This document shows positions 15,001-26,897 of a DNA stretch of 64,000 nt, one piece after another. A model generated the notes under the pieces. That model ran no database searches and was not told the DNA's origin. It saw nothing but the letters and a program-made list of their open reading frames with translations. How positions within the stretch are numbered: the stretch's first letter is position 1; each line of letters begins with the position of its first letter. The DNA comes from Strongylocentrotus purpuratus (lineage: Eukaryota > Echinodermata > Echinoidea > Camarodonta > Strongylocentrotidae), in NCBI RefSeq assembly GCF_000002235.5, contig NW_022145596.1, positions 5,018,352 to 5,082,351 on the forward strand. The letters are read 5' to 3'. The translations under genes were made by a program, and so were the position numbers.

Positions 15001-18000
15001 CTATAGTATAAGAACAAGATGGCCCATTTATAAAAACCCAATTTTGTTCCTCCTTTAATCATGTGTGTTTAAAGATTTACATGTGTATGATTTATAAAAA
15101 GATATATGATTATGTATTTAAACCCCTATCTGTTGAGAGCCATAAGGGCATTAGTAATTTAGCATAATGATGAATGATATGTGAGAATGCCTTTCTGGCT
15201 CTTAGCAGAAATATTGAAAGAAAAAAGAAAGAAAAAGAAAGTAAACAAAGAAAGAAGAAACAAACAAAAACACAATTGTCAATCCCCAAGCATAAAGATC
15301 TCAACACTCACCCCAACTAACTCTCCATCTATAAAACAGATAGGCAGGTTGATATCTGCCGTGGTGCCTAGTCTCTCCTCCAGCTCATGTTGATGTTTTG
15401 CGTTCATGAAGAGATCCCGCTCCTCGAACCGCACCCTGTGGTTCTGGAAGACTTTGCGGACGTACTGGCAGTCTTCGAAAGTCTGTCGGATGATCCTTAC
15501 ACTGGTCGTGTAGATGATTATCCTACCGACCTCATCTGCAGAGTTAACTACTGCCGTTTTCTGAAAAAAAGAAATTAAATTTAAATGAATTAAGTAAAAT
15601 TATTGTGACTGATGAAAATGAATTATAGGAGACTGCAGAAATGGTACATCAATCATTAATTGATTCAATGAACATGAATAATTAATATCAAAGTAATATT
15701 CACTTTATAATAGTAAAGTAACATTAAAATGAATAAATTGATTTTTTTTTTCATGTATAGATGCATTCAGTTGTGGCTAAATACAGGTAGAAATGTAGAA
15801 GCCATGAGAAATATTGACAAAGTATTATAATTATTATAGTTTTTAATGACAGCTGTATATATTACAGATCAGAGAAACTAAAAATTATGTAAAACACTGG
15901 TCTATGAGTGACAGCCTTGATCATTATGCCCGCATTATAAAAATATTCAAATCATAGCTTAAAACTACAAAAATTGCACATGTATGTAACATCAATTTAG
16001 GAATAAAGGTGTGTGTTATCATCTGTTGTTTGAACCTGTACAAAATGGACTGGAAAAGAATTGGTGACATCACAATAACTTCAAATGCTATCCCCTTGAA
16101 TCACAACCTTCAATGCTTTTCATCAATATCTTTTCATGAATATGATTTAGATTTGAGCTGGAACGTAAAGATTTCAACACAAAGGTTGACATTGACAGAA
16201 AGATGAAAGCAGATAATTCCTTTTACGCTCACGTCAAGGCTTGTTTGAATAGGTTTTCAAAATCCATTATTCTGCGCAAACAGATCCTGAGTTATGCGGG
16301 CTTGAAATGCAAATACACTTTGCACGCTTATACCCTTTTTATAAAATGAGACATGTCTCCCCACAAAAAAAAAATCTATTTGATGCCTGTACCTTGAAAG
16401 TATTTCAAACATTTTCATTTCATTACGCTGTATATCCAATATTGAAACATTCATATCTGAACTAAAAACTCATCTTTTCAAATTAGCACATCAATAGTAT
16501 TTAAGGATAAGTAATGTTATAATTTTTCTTTTTGTAAGCACTTTGTTGTTTTCTATATATGGTTTTGTTTCATCTTCCTTTTATGATCGTGTTGTACTTT
16601 AAATAATTATGTATATATATTGTAAAATTGTAAAGCGCATTGAAATGTCAACAGACATGAAATGCGCTATAAAAGAACAAATTATTATTATTATTATTAT
16701 TAGCAATACTTTGCATAAATCCAACTCTATTATAATGTTTTATTACATTAACAGACATCATGCATAATCTAATAAACATGACCCCCCAAAAAAAATTTAA
16801 AAAAATAAAAATAAAAAAAATAATAATAATAATTAAGAATAAAAGATAATAAGTTAGAACAATAAATAAATAAATGAAAATTAAAAGAGAAAAAAAGTTT
16901 AAAAATAATAATTACGTCACTGTGGAGACCCACTATATCACTTCCAAAAATGAGTAACATAAATATACTAGCACTGCAAATAATATAACTATAGCATATA
17001 GCTGTATAGGCCTACATGTACATGCAACCGAAACTCTTCCGTCCAGGTATAACTCCCATGAATAAGTAATAGGGAAGGGGGCATACATTACAATTACTGA
17101 TCCATTCCAATTCATAGATCAATCAAAGAGTTATCGATCAGAGAATGGAGGATAAAGAAGGTACAGCCCTGACGTTCTCGCCAATTAATGGTGACTTATA
17201 TTGGATGCCGCTGCCTTTTTATTCACATATATAGATAGGCTACACTCAGTACACGGAAAACATGGCACCCCTATGTATGCTGGATTGCTGCCATATAATG
17301 CCAATGTTAACATTTTCTGTAACTTAATTAGTTGCATACTTTTGCACACCTGGTGTGTACGGCTAAATTCTATCATCTGAATGAAGTCTTTATGAATATA
17401 TTTTTTAATCATCTTGCATTTTGTACAAAAATTCAAAAATTTGATCTGTAACTAGAAAGTACACACATATACCCATGTTCCCTGGAGGCCCTACACAATT
17501 CTAATTAACTGATGATGAATGTTTAGTGTATACCGGTATTCTATTTTTTGGAGTACTAAACACAAAAATAATTTTTAAATATTAATTTAATTTACCAAAC
17601 ACTTTTGTTGTTTTTTAATTTGAAGTGTTTGGCATATTGTGATTGGAAATAATAGAGTCATAAATTGCTCAACTTGCAGAATGTGGAGCAAAGGGAAATG
17701 AAATGCTGAAACGGATGGCTAAAGACCGAAGTACTTGGAGAGACACTTCAAGTAGAACTCTGATTGGGTCACTGAACCTGTCATAAACTGACAGATCACT
17801 ATTGATGATGAAATTGCTCAACACTTTTGTTAGGTTTATAAATTTTTGCTTTACCAAAGTATCTTCTTCTTTGGTGTTGGGTAAATTATGCATGTCTTAG
17901 TGGCAAACTCTCTATAAACACCAATCATGTTGGCTCCCTCTAGAAGGGAATGTGTGTTCTACGGCCTGTCTAAAAAGGCTACCTGTCTTCAGTGGCCAGT

Positions 18001-21000
18001 TTTTGTGTTACCCCTGATAGCCTTTATATACAGGTTTGATGGTATACTGTATATAGTGTTGCATGATATTTATTTCAAAACAAATACATGTACACTATAT
18101 AGGCAACATGATATTTATTGCTTATCATAAAATTATACATGTACATGTATACAAAATGTAAGGAATATGATATTTATTGCATACACTGTACATGTTTATG
18201 TAACATGATATTTATTGCATATATAATATCATTACGTGATCCTATTCACCGTTTTTATGCATTTCTTACATGCCCAAGAAGGGACCGTTAAAGAAATAAA
18301 AATCATTGTCATTGTCATTGTCATTCAGAATTTAAGGTGGGGGATTGATCTTTCATCCCTAACCTAGACCTGCCTAGCTATTAAAATATTTGAGGATTCC
18401 CTGCATTACAATGTCAATATTATGGCCAAGTAAAGTAACACAGTCATGTTTTATGGGGCTAATGATAATGAACCTTTATCATAGGCTGATAAGACAATCC
18501 AGACTATTTGGAATAAGTAGGTCCATGGTCTAAACCATCAAAGAATTAGAATGGTCCCATTACACTGTCTGCACTCAGGATTGAAATCTTACAAAGAAGG
18601 AAACTTAAGTAATCTAGGAGTTACATAAACAAAGATTGATCCAACTTTAGAACCATCAAAATATTTGTAAGGTTGTCATTAAAGTGTATGAACTTAAATA
18701 AGGACAAAGCTCAAATATCTAAATATATAATAAAGGAGTGGTTACATCTACTAAATTCACATTCCCATTAAACATCTAACCTCAATTCAGGATAAAGCCA
18801 AAAAGCTTACATTTCTGAAACCCTTCTTGCATATATTAGATTATAAGTGTGGATAATGGGTTCTCTAAAAGTCTTAATAAAATATTACTATAATATTTTA
18901 CAGCCAATATTAAATGCTAAGAGAAAGAAAGGCATCAAAGGATTAGTTTACTTCTTTTAGGAAGCTATGAGGAAGCTAAATATTGGTTGCTGTGTATTAA
19001 GTTCATACATGTAATGGTGTCTTTAACTCTTTCACTTGAATAATTATGTAAAATTGGGATTTAAAACGCCCATGCCTATTTCCATTCTTTTCTTTTTTAA
19101 ATGATAGAACCCCAATGGTAATAAGCTGATAATCACCTTTCATATCTTACCTTGTCAAGGTATATATATTTTTTCTCTTTCTTTTTTAAATTCATAATGT
19201 AAGTGTAATTAGCAAATAAACTTAATCAATCAACAACAAAAACACCATTTAAAATACTCTTTGAAAACTTGTTAAGCAAAGTCTAGATTCATGTCATTAA
19301 ATGATGGAAAAGGGGTTGAAACATTCAAAGTTGAAGGCTTATTAATGGCTCCCGACCATGACTACTGTTTCAACTGCCATGCCAACCAGGCTGAATCACC
19401 CATCATAACCACAGAACACCCTAATCCAACTAACCCAAATGTTTACCACCCAAATAGATCCATGTTTATCCTAATTCCTTACCCTCGCTCTCCCACTCTA
19501 TCTCCCTTTTCTACTCTCTCTTTCTCTTTCTCACCCTTTTCCCTTTGCTCTATATCTCTGTTTTCCCACCCTTCCATCTTTCTCTCGCTCTCTTCATCTC
19601 TTCTATCTCTCTCCCTCATCCAACCATCTTCTCTCCTTCCCTCATATACTTTTAGAGGGTTTACTGGTTGTGACATAAAGGTTATACCCTCCCTTATTCT
19701 ACATCTCTCTCTCTCTTTACTCAGTGACTCTTCATGTGCATATGGGTGTGACACATCACTTTCCACATATTGACCTCATATTAACTTAACTGGGTACATA
19801 GACAAAGTTAATCTTCTGCCTTTAGTCCATAAATACCTTCTTTTTAACCTTGTTTTAAAGGATGCCTCTATCTATATTTGATGTCCTTTTAAGAGATACT
19901 ATTTAAAAAAAATTAACCTTCTTTCCTTTTGCATTTGCATGCTCCCAGGATTTGTTTTTTTGGGGGGAGGGGGGGGGGGGGGGGGGTGGGTGTCATAATT
20001 TTTATGAAAATAAGAATCATTCAGTCAATACAACTGTTAAGGAATGAACTACTTTTTAAAAGCAATACCAATTATAAACATTTTCCACTAATTTTGAAAT
20101 TATGGACATTGGACAATGTCATGAAAATCTTCATGTTCATAACCTACCGGTATGTCAAAGTTAAACCTCACTTTGTACAGCCTCCTGAATAACATAGAAA
20201 CAAACCATGATATCCCTTTTATCTGTTTAATTATGGGATATGTAACCTTCTTCAAGTTGATGTGAGCCATAATTATCATCGTCAATCAATCAACAACAAA
20301 AAAGTAGGTCAGCATACATCAGGATTATTGAATTGTCACTCCGGTCACTTTCCTACTCCAATAATTCATAGGATGCTGGTGGAATAAGCCCCCCCCCCCC
20401 CCCTCAAGTACATGTGTACCTTTTAAAGAAGATCTCTCCACACACACAAAACCCATTTGCTACCCCCCCCCCTGCTTCAATTTACTAATTTAGATAATCC
20501 TTTGGGGTTACAGATTTGCTCTTGAAATTGGGTGATACATACTGTACCATCCCTTCTTCATTGTACAAACATTTTGTATACATCTGAAGTTTTAAAAACT
20601 GACTGATAAAAGTAGGGCCTATATGATATACTTGGATAGAAGATCATTAAGATCCTCTGCTTTAATTTATATGTCACTATACTGATATATGTTTTATTAA
20701 TAACATGAATCTATTATATTTTAGTGTTTATAATATTCATATCTTATGAAACATCATATTTATATCTATTGATATTTATTTTTTATAATAATATATAAAT
20801 TATAATACATAATATATTTTCATGATCTATAAGATATGAAGGTGTAAGCCTATATATGGAATTACAGCAAAATGTGCTTATATAGGGAGATCTGAGTCAG
20901 TCTGGTATTATGTTCACTTGGTCAGCTCTCCGTCTTTGGCTACAAACCGACTCAGACGGACCCCGGTTCAAAACCGAGTCACGATTATGATTGATACTGA

Positions 21001-21770
21001 ACACGTCTGTAAAAACCCAAATTACACTCAAACACTCTAGGCACATTTTCATAAACACCTGTACAATCATGTATTTATATTTTGTATTCTCTTTGAATTA
21101 CTTCACCATTTGTTTGAAGAAAAAAAAAGGAATTATGAAGAATGGAATATATTGTATTCATAGATACATCACCATATTATGTATGACAGGAAACACAAAA
21201 TACAGTTTTAAAATTCATTTGACAAAATACTAATATTATACAAACCTTTTTATTATCCAGTGGTTTAAACTCGAAATTGGCTATGCCAGCCCTGACCCTG
21301 TTTTTGACACCTCTCACTGTACCCTTCACGCTCTTGATATCCACACCATCGCCACTCGCCAGCCCTCGGCGACCCACAAACCTCAAAGTTCTGTTCTCAT
21401 CCTCTTGCGTCTTTGTGGGCGATTTCAAATTCTCGTTCACATGAAATTGCATCTGAGACTGATATTCGTTATTATTCTCACGGCTGTTGTTGGTGTTGAT
21501 TGTCATATTTTTCGGCTTCTTTTCATGGGCAGCGAACGCCTCTGGTACGTGCAACTGCATCGGAAAACCACGGCAGAGGTGGTCTGTAAAAGACGAAGAA
21601 GATGTAGACATTGAAGATGAAGATGGCGAGCTCGGTTCGTCCGAGGAGACTTTCATTTGCTGAAAATAAGTGTCTAGATCCTCCTGAGACTCGATGTAAT
21701 ATAATCCGGACTCGCTGATGGGACCCATTTTTTTAGATCCTCTACCCCTGGGTGTAGAAGGCGAAGCCAT
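7575..21770 (-). CDS. GRXCR1: Glutaredoxin domain-containing cysteine-rich protein 1 (GRXCR1-like), 4 coding exons
   Basis: Coding exons on the minus strand are 21770-21246, 15560-15312, 11806-11741 and 7757-7575. All junctions are phase 0 and give 340 residues. Exon 1 (1-175) is low-complexity except for a conserved GTVRGVK stretch. Exon 2 (176-258) starts a glutaredoxin-like fold (IIIYTT at 189-194, PICFIDGELVG at its end). Exon 3 carries LNESGEL. Exon 4 (281-340) has four CxxC pairs (C288/C291, C299/C302, C323/C326, C334/C337), the family's C-terminal zinc-ribbon-like region. Vertebrate GRXCR1 is about 290 residues and acts in hair-cell stereocilia, linked to actin and deafness. Ser195 sits where the human protein has Cys in YTTC, so redox catalysis is unlikely. 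The start GCGATGG has a good context. Donors are GTTTGT (weak), GTGAGT and GTAAGA; acceptors are pyrimidine-rich. Confidence 0.92.
9348..9526. repeat. GA-rich low-complexity tracts
   Basis: Two purine tracts, 9348-9423 (GA with G runs) and 9499-9526 ((GA)n), separated by a unique stretch of about 75 bp. Confidence 0.85.
11417..11482. repeat. Hairpin repeat, copy B
   Basis: Left arm from 11421 CCAGAAGGGTGTTAACC; right arm near 11461-11478 GGCTAAACACCCTCCTGG pairs with it. It lies only about 30 bases before copy C, so two hairpins stand side by side. Confidence 0.8.
11515..11587. repeat. Hairpin repeat, copy C
   Basis: Left arm TGCTGAGAGCCAGAAAGGCG; the right arm ends CTCTGGCTCTCAGCA at 11587. 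The outer 14 bases of each arm (TGCTGAGAGCCAGA) are perfect complements. This is the best-preserved of the four copies. Confidence 0.85.
11897..12102. repeat. Long GA microsatellite
   Basis: About 200 bases of (GA)n with GGA and GGAG blocks and a few TAGA interruptions. The Arg/Glu-rich and Ser/Leu-rich frames here are repeat artefacts. It begins about 90 bases from the 5' (acceptor) edge of the 66-base exon. Confidence 0.95.
13223..13236. promoter_or_regulatory. Candidate RFX X-box in GRXCR1-like intron
   Basis: GTTGCCATGACAAC matches the X-box consensus RYYNYYATRRNRAC at every position and differs from the ideal palindrome GTTGCCATGGCAAC at one base. Nearby are Forkhead-like words (TGTTTA at 13142-13147). 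RFX factors control ciliary and hair-cell genes, so the site fits a sensory or ciliated-cell enhancer. Function is inferred only. Confidence 0.5.
14416..14436. repeat. (TACATG)n short tandem repeat
   Basis: About 3.5 units of TACATG. The same word recurs singly through the window (for example near 12785, 12836, 13366 and 18136). Confidence 0.8.
15130..15208. repeat. Hairpin repeat, copy D
   Basis: Left arm CTGTTGAGAGCCATAAGGGC; the right arm ends CTTTCTGGCTCTTAGCAG and pairs imperfectly with it. It sits about 100 bases from the donor side of GRXCR1-like exon 2. Confidence 0.8.
16425..16702 (+). mobile_element. LINE 3' end, truncated
   Basis: A frame ending at 16497 reads SELKTHLFKLAHQ then stop, the usual C-terminus of a LINE reverse-transcriptase ORF. 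A 3' UTR follows with AAATGCGCTATAAAAG and an (ATT)n tail at about 16680-16702. Everything 5' of the extreme C-terminus is missing, as is normal for 5'-truncated LINE copies. Confidence 0.65.
18058..18327 (+). repeat. Degenerate tandem repeat followed by (TCATTG)n LINE-like tail
   Basis: The word ACATGATATTTATTGC or close variants occurs about four times (near 18062, 18108, 18166 and 18203), spaced about 40-60 bases. It is followed by AGAAATAAAAATCATTG and repeated TCATTG units, which look like a LINE 3' terminus. Confidence 0.6.
19476..19720. repeat. Pyrimidine-rich low-complexity tract
   Basis: Mostly C and T with CTCT runs, interrupted by a unique patch around 19650-19690. Long frames on both strands here are composition artefacts. 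Confidence 0.8.
19962..19990. repeat. Poly-G run
   Basis: Nearly pure G stretch of almost 30 bases. A complementary poly-C run lies at 20389-20403. Confidence 0.95.
20885..21060 (+). mobile_element. tRNA-derived SINE, family 1, copy 1
   Basis: B-box-like GGTTCAAAACC (20965-20975) followed by GAGTCACG, then a body with GATTGATAC, CGTCTGTAAAA and an ACACTCAAACAC stretch. The same order of words occurs in the copy at 24005-24185, which shows that the two are one family. Confidence 0.7.
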
Positions 21771-22070
21771 CGCGACAGGAAGATGGAATTAGGGAACAAA
21801 AAACGTACACTCAACAAGTAAAAACACTTGTTACGTCCACTGTAGTTATAAACCGGTACACCATATAAATTTATGCACTCTCACACGGCGACGCCACAAC
21901 AGAAACTAATGCATGCAGCGAACATGACAGTTGGCGTTTACATTGTGCTCTGTGTTGTCGAATGCTAAGATTCGGATGGATGCATACCGCCAGGGGGCGT
22001 TGTGAAGATTCAGTATAACAGTGGTATCAGTGCGTGGAACGGAATTGTGAATAAGGGCTTGAGAGGAGTA

Positions 22071-23055
22071 TAAAGAAGCCTTTGTGATGTGACGGAGTTC
22101 GTTTACGTCAAAGTCCGAGAACGCGTATTTAGGCGATCGATAAATGTATGGCTGAACTCTACGAGTACAAAATGATCATGATTGAATGACCCGTAACGAG
22201 TTTAGTGGGAATTTAATGAGGAAATGAGGGTTAGAAGACGGACATGGATTTCTAAGAAGGACTTGTTGCTAAATTGGATTGGAATGGGCTTCGATGTCGA
22301 TGGAGCAAATCTCCTATCCCCTAAGTTATCCAAACCATGCTCACTGCCCCCCCCCCCCCCCGTTCCCCAATATAGAGAGAGGGGAATAAGGACGGATGCA
22401 CCTGAGACTTGAGAGACAGTGTTATATGATAGAAATAATCAAAGACATAAAAGACATAGACATTTTGGTCAAAATGAGGAATTCTTATAATTGGCATTAA
22501 ACAGATTACGGATATGAGGATCAATCCTGGAACTATAAATCGTTAATATTTGTTTTTAAAAAAGCCATTTACTTATGAATAAGAGGAGAGGAGGTGGGGA
22601 GGGGGGGGGGGGGTTAAAGAAGCCTTTGTGATATCACAGGTCTTTCTTGAGAGTTCGTTTACATCAAACTCCGAGAACGCGTATTTTAATTAGACGATCG
22701 AAAAGTTTATGGCTGAACTCATACGCTAAGGAGGAATATGGCGAGGAAATTAGGATTGGAAAACGGATATGGATTACTAAGAGGGACTTAGTGCTGAATT
22801 GGATTTGAGGTGAGATGATGAGAATGAGCTTTACTATCGACGGAGTAAATCTCCGAACCATGCTCACTGCCCCCTCCCCCCTCCTTATTAAAAAAAAGAG
22901 GACAAAGGCCAAAATGGGGAAGGTGAGGGGTACGGTCAGTAAATCTTTCACATAAACGAGGCTCTTAAAAGAGAAACAGTTCTATGATGGAAATAATCAA
23001 AGACATCAAAATTCGGGTCAAATGAGGACATTCTTATAATTGACATAAAACGGAC
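22071..23055. repeat. Diverged tandem duplication, period about 544 bp
   Basis: Copy 1 (22071-22509) and copy 2 (22615-23055) share in order AAAGAAGCCTTTGTGAT, TCCGAGAACGCGTATTT, TATGGCTGAACTC, CCATGCTCACTGCCCCC, ATAATCAAAGACAT and ATTCTTATAATTG. They differ by scattered changes and small gaps, so the duplication is not recent. It lies about 300 bases upstream of the GRXCR1-like start codon. Confidence 0.85.
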
Positions 23056-23234
23056 TCCAACGTTAATGATTTTAAATAATTTCTGATAATTGTGGTTGAT
23101 ACATCGGGATAAAACACTGTCTTTTGTACTTACACCTTAAAGGCCTCGTGAATACTTCCTTGTCAAGTTTTAACATATTTTTGCGTATTTTATTGATTTC
23201 TCGTACACTGTTTTGAAGCAAATTTTTATGGAGT

Positions 23235-23560
23235 TTGATTTTTAAATATTATATACATTTTATTTTTACTCGTAATCTTCGTTCAGCAACCGACACATGT
23301 AAACTTATCATTCCCAAATCTAGACTCTCAGCAGCTCGAAAACGTTTTGCAGTAGCTGCATCAAAGACATGGAACAGCACCCCTCATTCCATAAGGGAAA
23401 TAACCTGTCTTGCCTCCTTCAAAAGATCCCTCAAAACTCAAATTTTCCCCCAATGATCTATGTGATATACTTCCTGTACTGTATATATTCATAATTGTAT
23501 TTGTTAGCGCTATGGTATACTATTATTGTTTCCAGAGCTCTTAACTTTTCGATATTATTA
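23235..23560 (+). mobile_element. LINE 3' end, truncated
   Basis: The frame at 23270-23456 contains AASKTWNSTPHSIR followed by LASFKRSLKTQIF and a stop. This is the typical W-N-S-P-x-x-I-R / SFK-x-x-LKT-x-(I/L)F ending of LINE reverse-transcriptase proteins. An AT-rich 3' UTR with ATTATTATTATATT follows. It is 5'-truncated, with no endonuclease or RT core here. Confidence 0.75.
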
Positions 23561-23662
23561 TTATATTATAAATTGAAAATATTGATATTGAATAAGAACA
23601 AATAATAAAGCAGAATGGTTATTTTTACGATTCTTGATATTCCTACCAAATATCGCAGCGGT

Positions 23663-23666
<4 letters not shown>

Positions 23667-23693
<27 letters not shown>

Positions 23694-23695
23694 CA
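23667..23695. repeat. Poly-C run
   Basis: Uninterrupted C run of nearly 30 bases, among the longest homopolymers in the window. Confidence 0.95.
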
Positions 23696-24004
23696 CTGTG
23701 GCGGCAGCTAGGTCTGGACCCTTTCCCAATGCACTCCAGTAACACATTTCCCTTCCGTTGCCATATCTGATTGCATCTTTCTGGTGTTGAGTTCAATCCA
23801 GTCTCTTTTGGGACGTAATTTTAAATCAAGAGTGGATTATGCCACACTAATGAACCTTTATAACAGTGTAAACGAGCGGCAAAAGAGAAGACAATAGGAA
23901 ATAAGAAACGTCTTGATAAAGGCTATACAATCAACTTTTCGGCGTAAATATTCATAATTGAATGACACACGCCCTTAAAACTAAAACAACAACAACAACG
24001 AATG

Positions 24005-24185
24005 TGATTTGGTCTAGCGGTACCTGTCTCCGTCTACAAGCTGGCTCAGGCGTATACGCGTATACAGGTTCGAAACCGAGTCACGTCTTTCGGTCCCCAA
24101 AGGTAAAATATGATATCTGATTGATACACGTACGTCTGTAAAAGCCTAATTACACGCATACACACACATCTGGGCAAGTTACTAC
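24005..24185 (+). mobile_element. tRNA-derived SINE, family 1, copy 2
   Basis: A box TGGTCTAGCGG and B box GGTTCGAAACC (24067-24077) both match the RNA polymerase III consensus. They are followed by GAGTCACG and a body shared with the copy at 20885-21060 (GATTGATACACG, CGTCTGTAAAAGCC, ACACACACATCTGGGCA). Confidence 0.8.
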
Positions 24186-25760
24186 AACGTGTGTGCGTGC
24201 GTTATCTAGCGATTGGCATTCTCCTATCTATGTGTTTTTTTTACCACTAATATTTTACCACTATATGGAAATACGTGATGATACATGTAAATATTTCCTT
24301 ATGAAAATGGTTCTGACTTTGTTGTATTTTTGGACCTTGCTATTGACTTCAATAGTAGGTCCTGCTGGAGAATGTTAAAAGAAAACAAATAGATTAACTC
24401 TGATAATATAAGGCGTCAGTTTTATTTCTATATAAATAGGTATTATTTAAAAGCGGTTAATGTTTTATTAGATAGTGATATTATTTCTTTTTCAAATCAA
24501 AATTGATACAAAGTTTAATATTGTAGTTTAAAATCAATACTAATTGTTAAATGGAGACATTTAGACATTAATTTGCTGTGTTATATGATTCATAGTAGGT
24601 AGAGACAATAAATTGCTATTTTACAAGCGAAAATCCTATGAATCGATCATGTGAACTGTAAATGAATATTCATCGATTAATTTGCATATAAAGCAAGTTT
24701 GCTTTCACAACGGCAGGGTCTTTTCAATAAGCCATTGTTAATCAGAGAATGAGGTATATAATGTACCGGTAATCCATTTGGTAATTAGGTAAACATTAAT
24801 GTATGTACAAACTTATAGCTTGCACGAGGGTTTCCTGACATATCAGAGAATAACGCACACAAAACATGTTGAAGCTTCTAAAGTGCAGAAGAAAAGACCG
24901 GTTTACTAACATATTCAAATATTATGCATAATGTTTTAAGAAAGGCTGTTCTTGTCAACCCAAAAGCTTGCCTGACATAGCAACAAGTAATGTATGCAAA
25001 ACTGGATTCCAAGCATTGTGGTTCATTATTTAATAACGATTTAATACCTCGTCACTAGGTCCCGAGAAAGGAAAAAAAAATCCTCTTTATTAACTTTCAT
25101 TTATTAAAAAGCTTTTATTTTGGTTATCTCTATAGCGCTGTTGTAACCAGTCATGGAAAATGAATAAGTAGATAATTTAATTATCAACTGAAAACCTGCT
25201 AATTGTCGCATTACATTATATTTGTTAGGTAATTGTCACTTTAAATAATTTGATTACGTCTTCCATTTATTTATTTTTTCTCAATAGAATTGTTGCATTA
25301 AGTCGTATGTCACAAGTTCTAAACCATGTCTTGGATAGCATCAGATCCATCTATACCATCGAACTGGGTTGGCCAAACTCTGTGTTTAGATCGCTCTGGA
25401 TAGCATTAGCGTCCCTTTATATAGAAGATATGGCGCCCCCTACGTCAAGTGGAGAGGAAGGCAAAAACAAATTCTGGCTGTTTTTTTATCTAAAAATGAA
25501 TGACGGATGGAATCAAACTTTCCTTTTTATAACGACAAAAGGTTTTGTTTTATATAGCATTATATAACATACTGTAAGTAGAGTTGGTATGGTGGAGTGA
25601 AGAAGTCATACAGCTGTAAATCATTTAGTATGTAGTACGAATTCATTTAATGGCATTAAGCTCATTTTACTTATCTAGATTTTCCACTTGACGCATTTTG
25701 CACCGTTAGATCTAGGGTATTGTTGTTTCAATATATTCATTGTATTGCTGTAAGAGTTAG

Positions 25761-25991
25761 CTCATAATACATATACATTATTATCATCTTCTTCATCAAC
25801 ATCATCATCATTATCATCATCATTATCATTATCATTATAATTATTGTCATCATCATTATTATAATTATCATTAGCAATCTTATCATTGTTAATATTATCA
25901 TTATTATCATCAACACTATTACTATCATTGTTTTGATGTTGTTGTTGTTGTCGTTTTTATCACCATCACCATCATCATCACCATCATCATC

Positions 25992-26022
<31 letters not shown>

Positions 26023-26072
26023 CCATCGTCATCATCATCATCACCATCATCACCATCATCATCACCATCATC

Positions 26073-26125
<53 letters not shown>

Positions 26126-26156
26126 CACCATCATCATCACCATCATCATCATCATC

Positions 26157-26206
<50 letters not shown>

Positions 26207-26207
26207 T
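25761..26207. repeat. ATC/ATCACC microsatellite
   Basis: Interrupted ATT/ATC repeats change at about 25961 into nearly pure (CAT)n with CAC variants at fairly regular spacing. The poly-Ser/Pro and poly-Met frames are artefacts. Confidence 0.95.
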
Positions 26208-26897
26208 ATAAATATGTGCATAAGGTCGAAGTCAGACCATATAGGCAGTAGGTCTATGACGATCTTGATCTGTTTAACTTACAGGACATGAACGATGCCA
26301 AAAGAATATTCTTTTTTAATAAAAAGTTTCACAGTGAATCAGTGAATAACAACAAATACGGAAACAATGGTGATATTGTTCTGTTGTTGTTGTTGTTTTA
26401 TATAATTATAAGAGTTTAGCTTATCATACAACGAAGGAAAAAATACTATTTTCATTCGTTGTTGCCCTTTTTCTTCATTCTTTCTTTTTCGTTCATTATA
26501 GAGCACTGTATGCCATTGATTATTTTTAATTATTGTATTTAATTCTTCTGCTATTCCATTCATTATAGAACAATAGATATCCTTGATTTTTAATAACTGT
26601 AAATACCTTCCATTTCATTTATCACAAAGACGTATAAACAATAAGTCGGGTTTCCATCCAAAGTCATCTACTTGATTTTATTTTAAAAAATCGGGCAACA
26701 GTATAAATTTGATTTCTGGTAGATTCCACCAAACAATTGAAAACTCAAACCTTTCGGCTTTTGTTCTAGCATTAACAGAAAATCATTATCCTTTCCAGGT
26801 TGTTTAGAGTATTATGAAAAGCGATCAATATAGAAAGTACCGTTGCTTCTCCATGCTTTGGGAGAAGAACGTGCAGCAGCAGCAGCGCAAATCATTG

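Larger units (their letters stand above)
11807..15311 (-). other. GRXCR1-like intron 2
   Basis: About 3.5 kb. It contains a 200-bp GA microsatellite, an RFX X-box match at 13223-13236, an ACATGT-type run at 14416-14436 and hairpin copy D near its 5' end (on the gene strand). No extra coding exon was seen. Confidence 0.8.
15561..21245 (-). other. GRXCR1-like intron 1
   Basis: About 5.7 kb. It holds a LINE 3' fragment (16425-16702), a degenerate tandem repeat (18058-18230) followed by a (TCATTG)n tail at about 18300-18327, pyrimidine tracts, poly-G and poly-C runs and a SINE (20885-21060). No further exon was identified. Confidence 0.75.

Noticed and set aside
19291-19773. 160-codon frame
   Set aside because: Pyrimidine-rich composition, no domain, lies in a GRXCR1-like intron on the other strand.
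20885-21000. Possible functional tRNA gene
   Set aside because: The B box is present but the arms do not fold into a cloverleaf and a related dispersed copy exists; treated as SINE.
25925-26221. Long poly-Ser/Pro and poly-Met open frames
   Set aside because: Direct translations of the ATC microsatellite on both strands, with no flanking exon signals.
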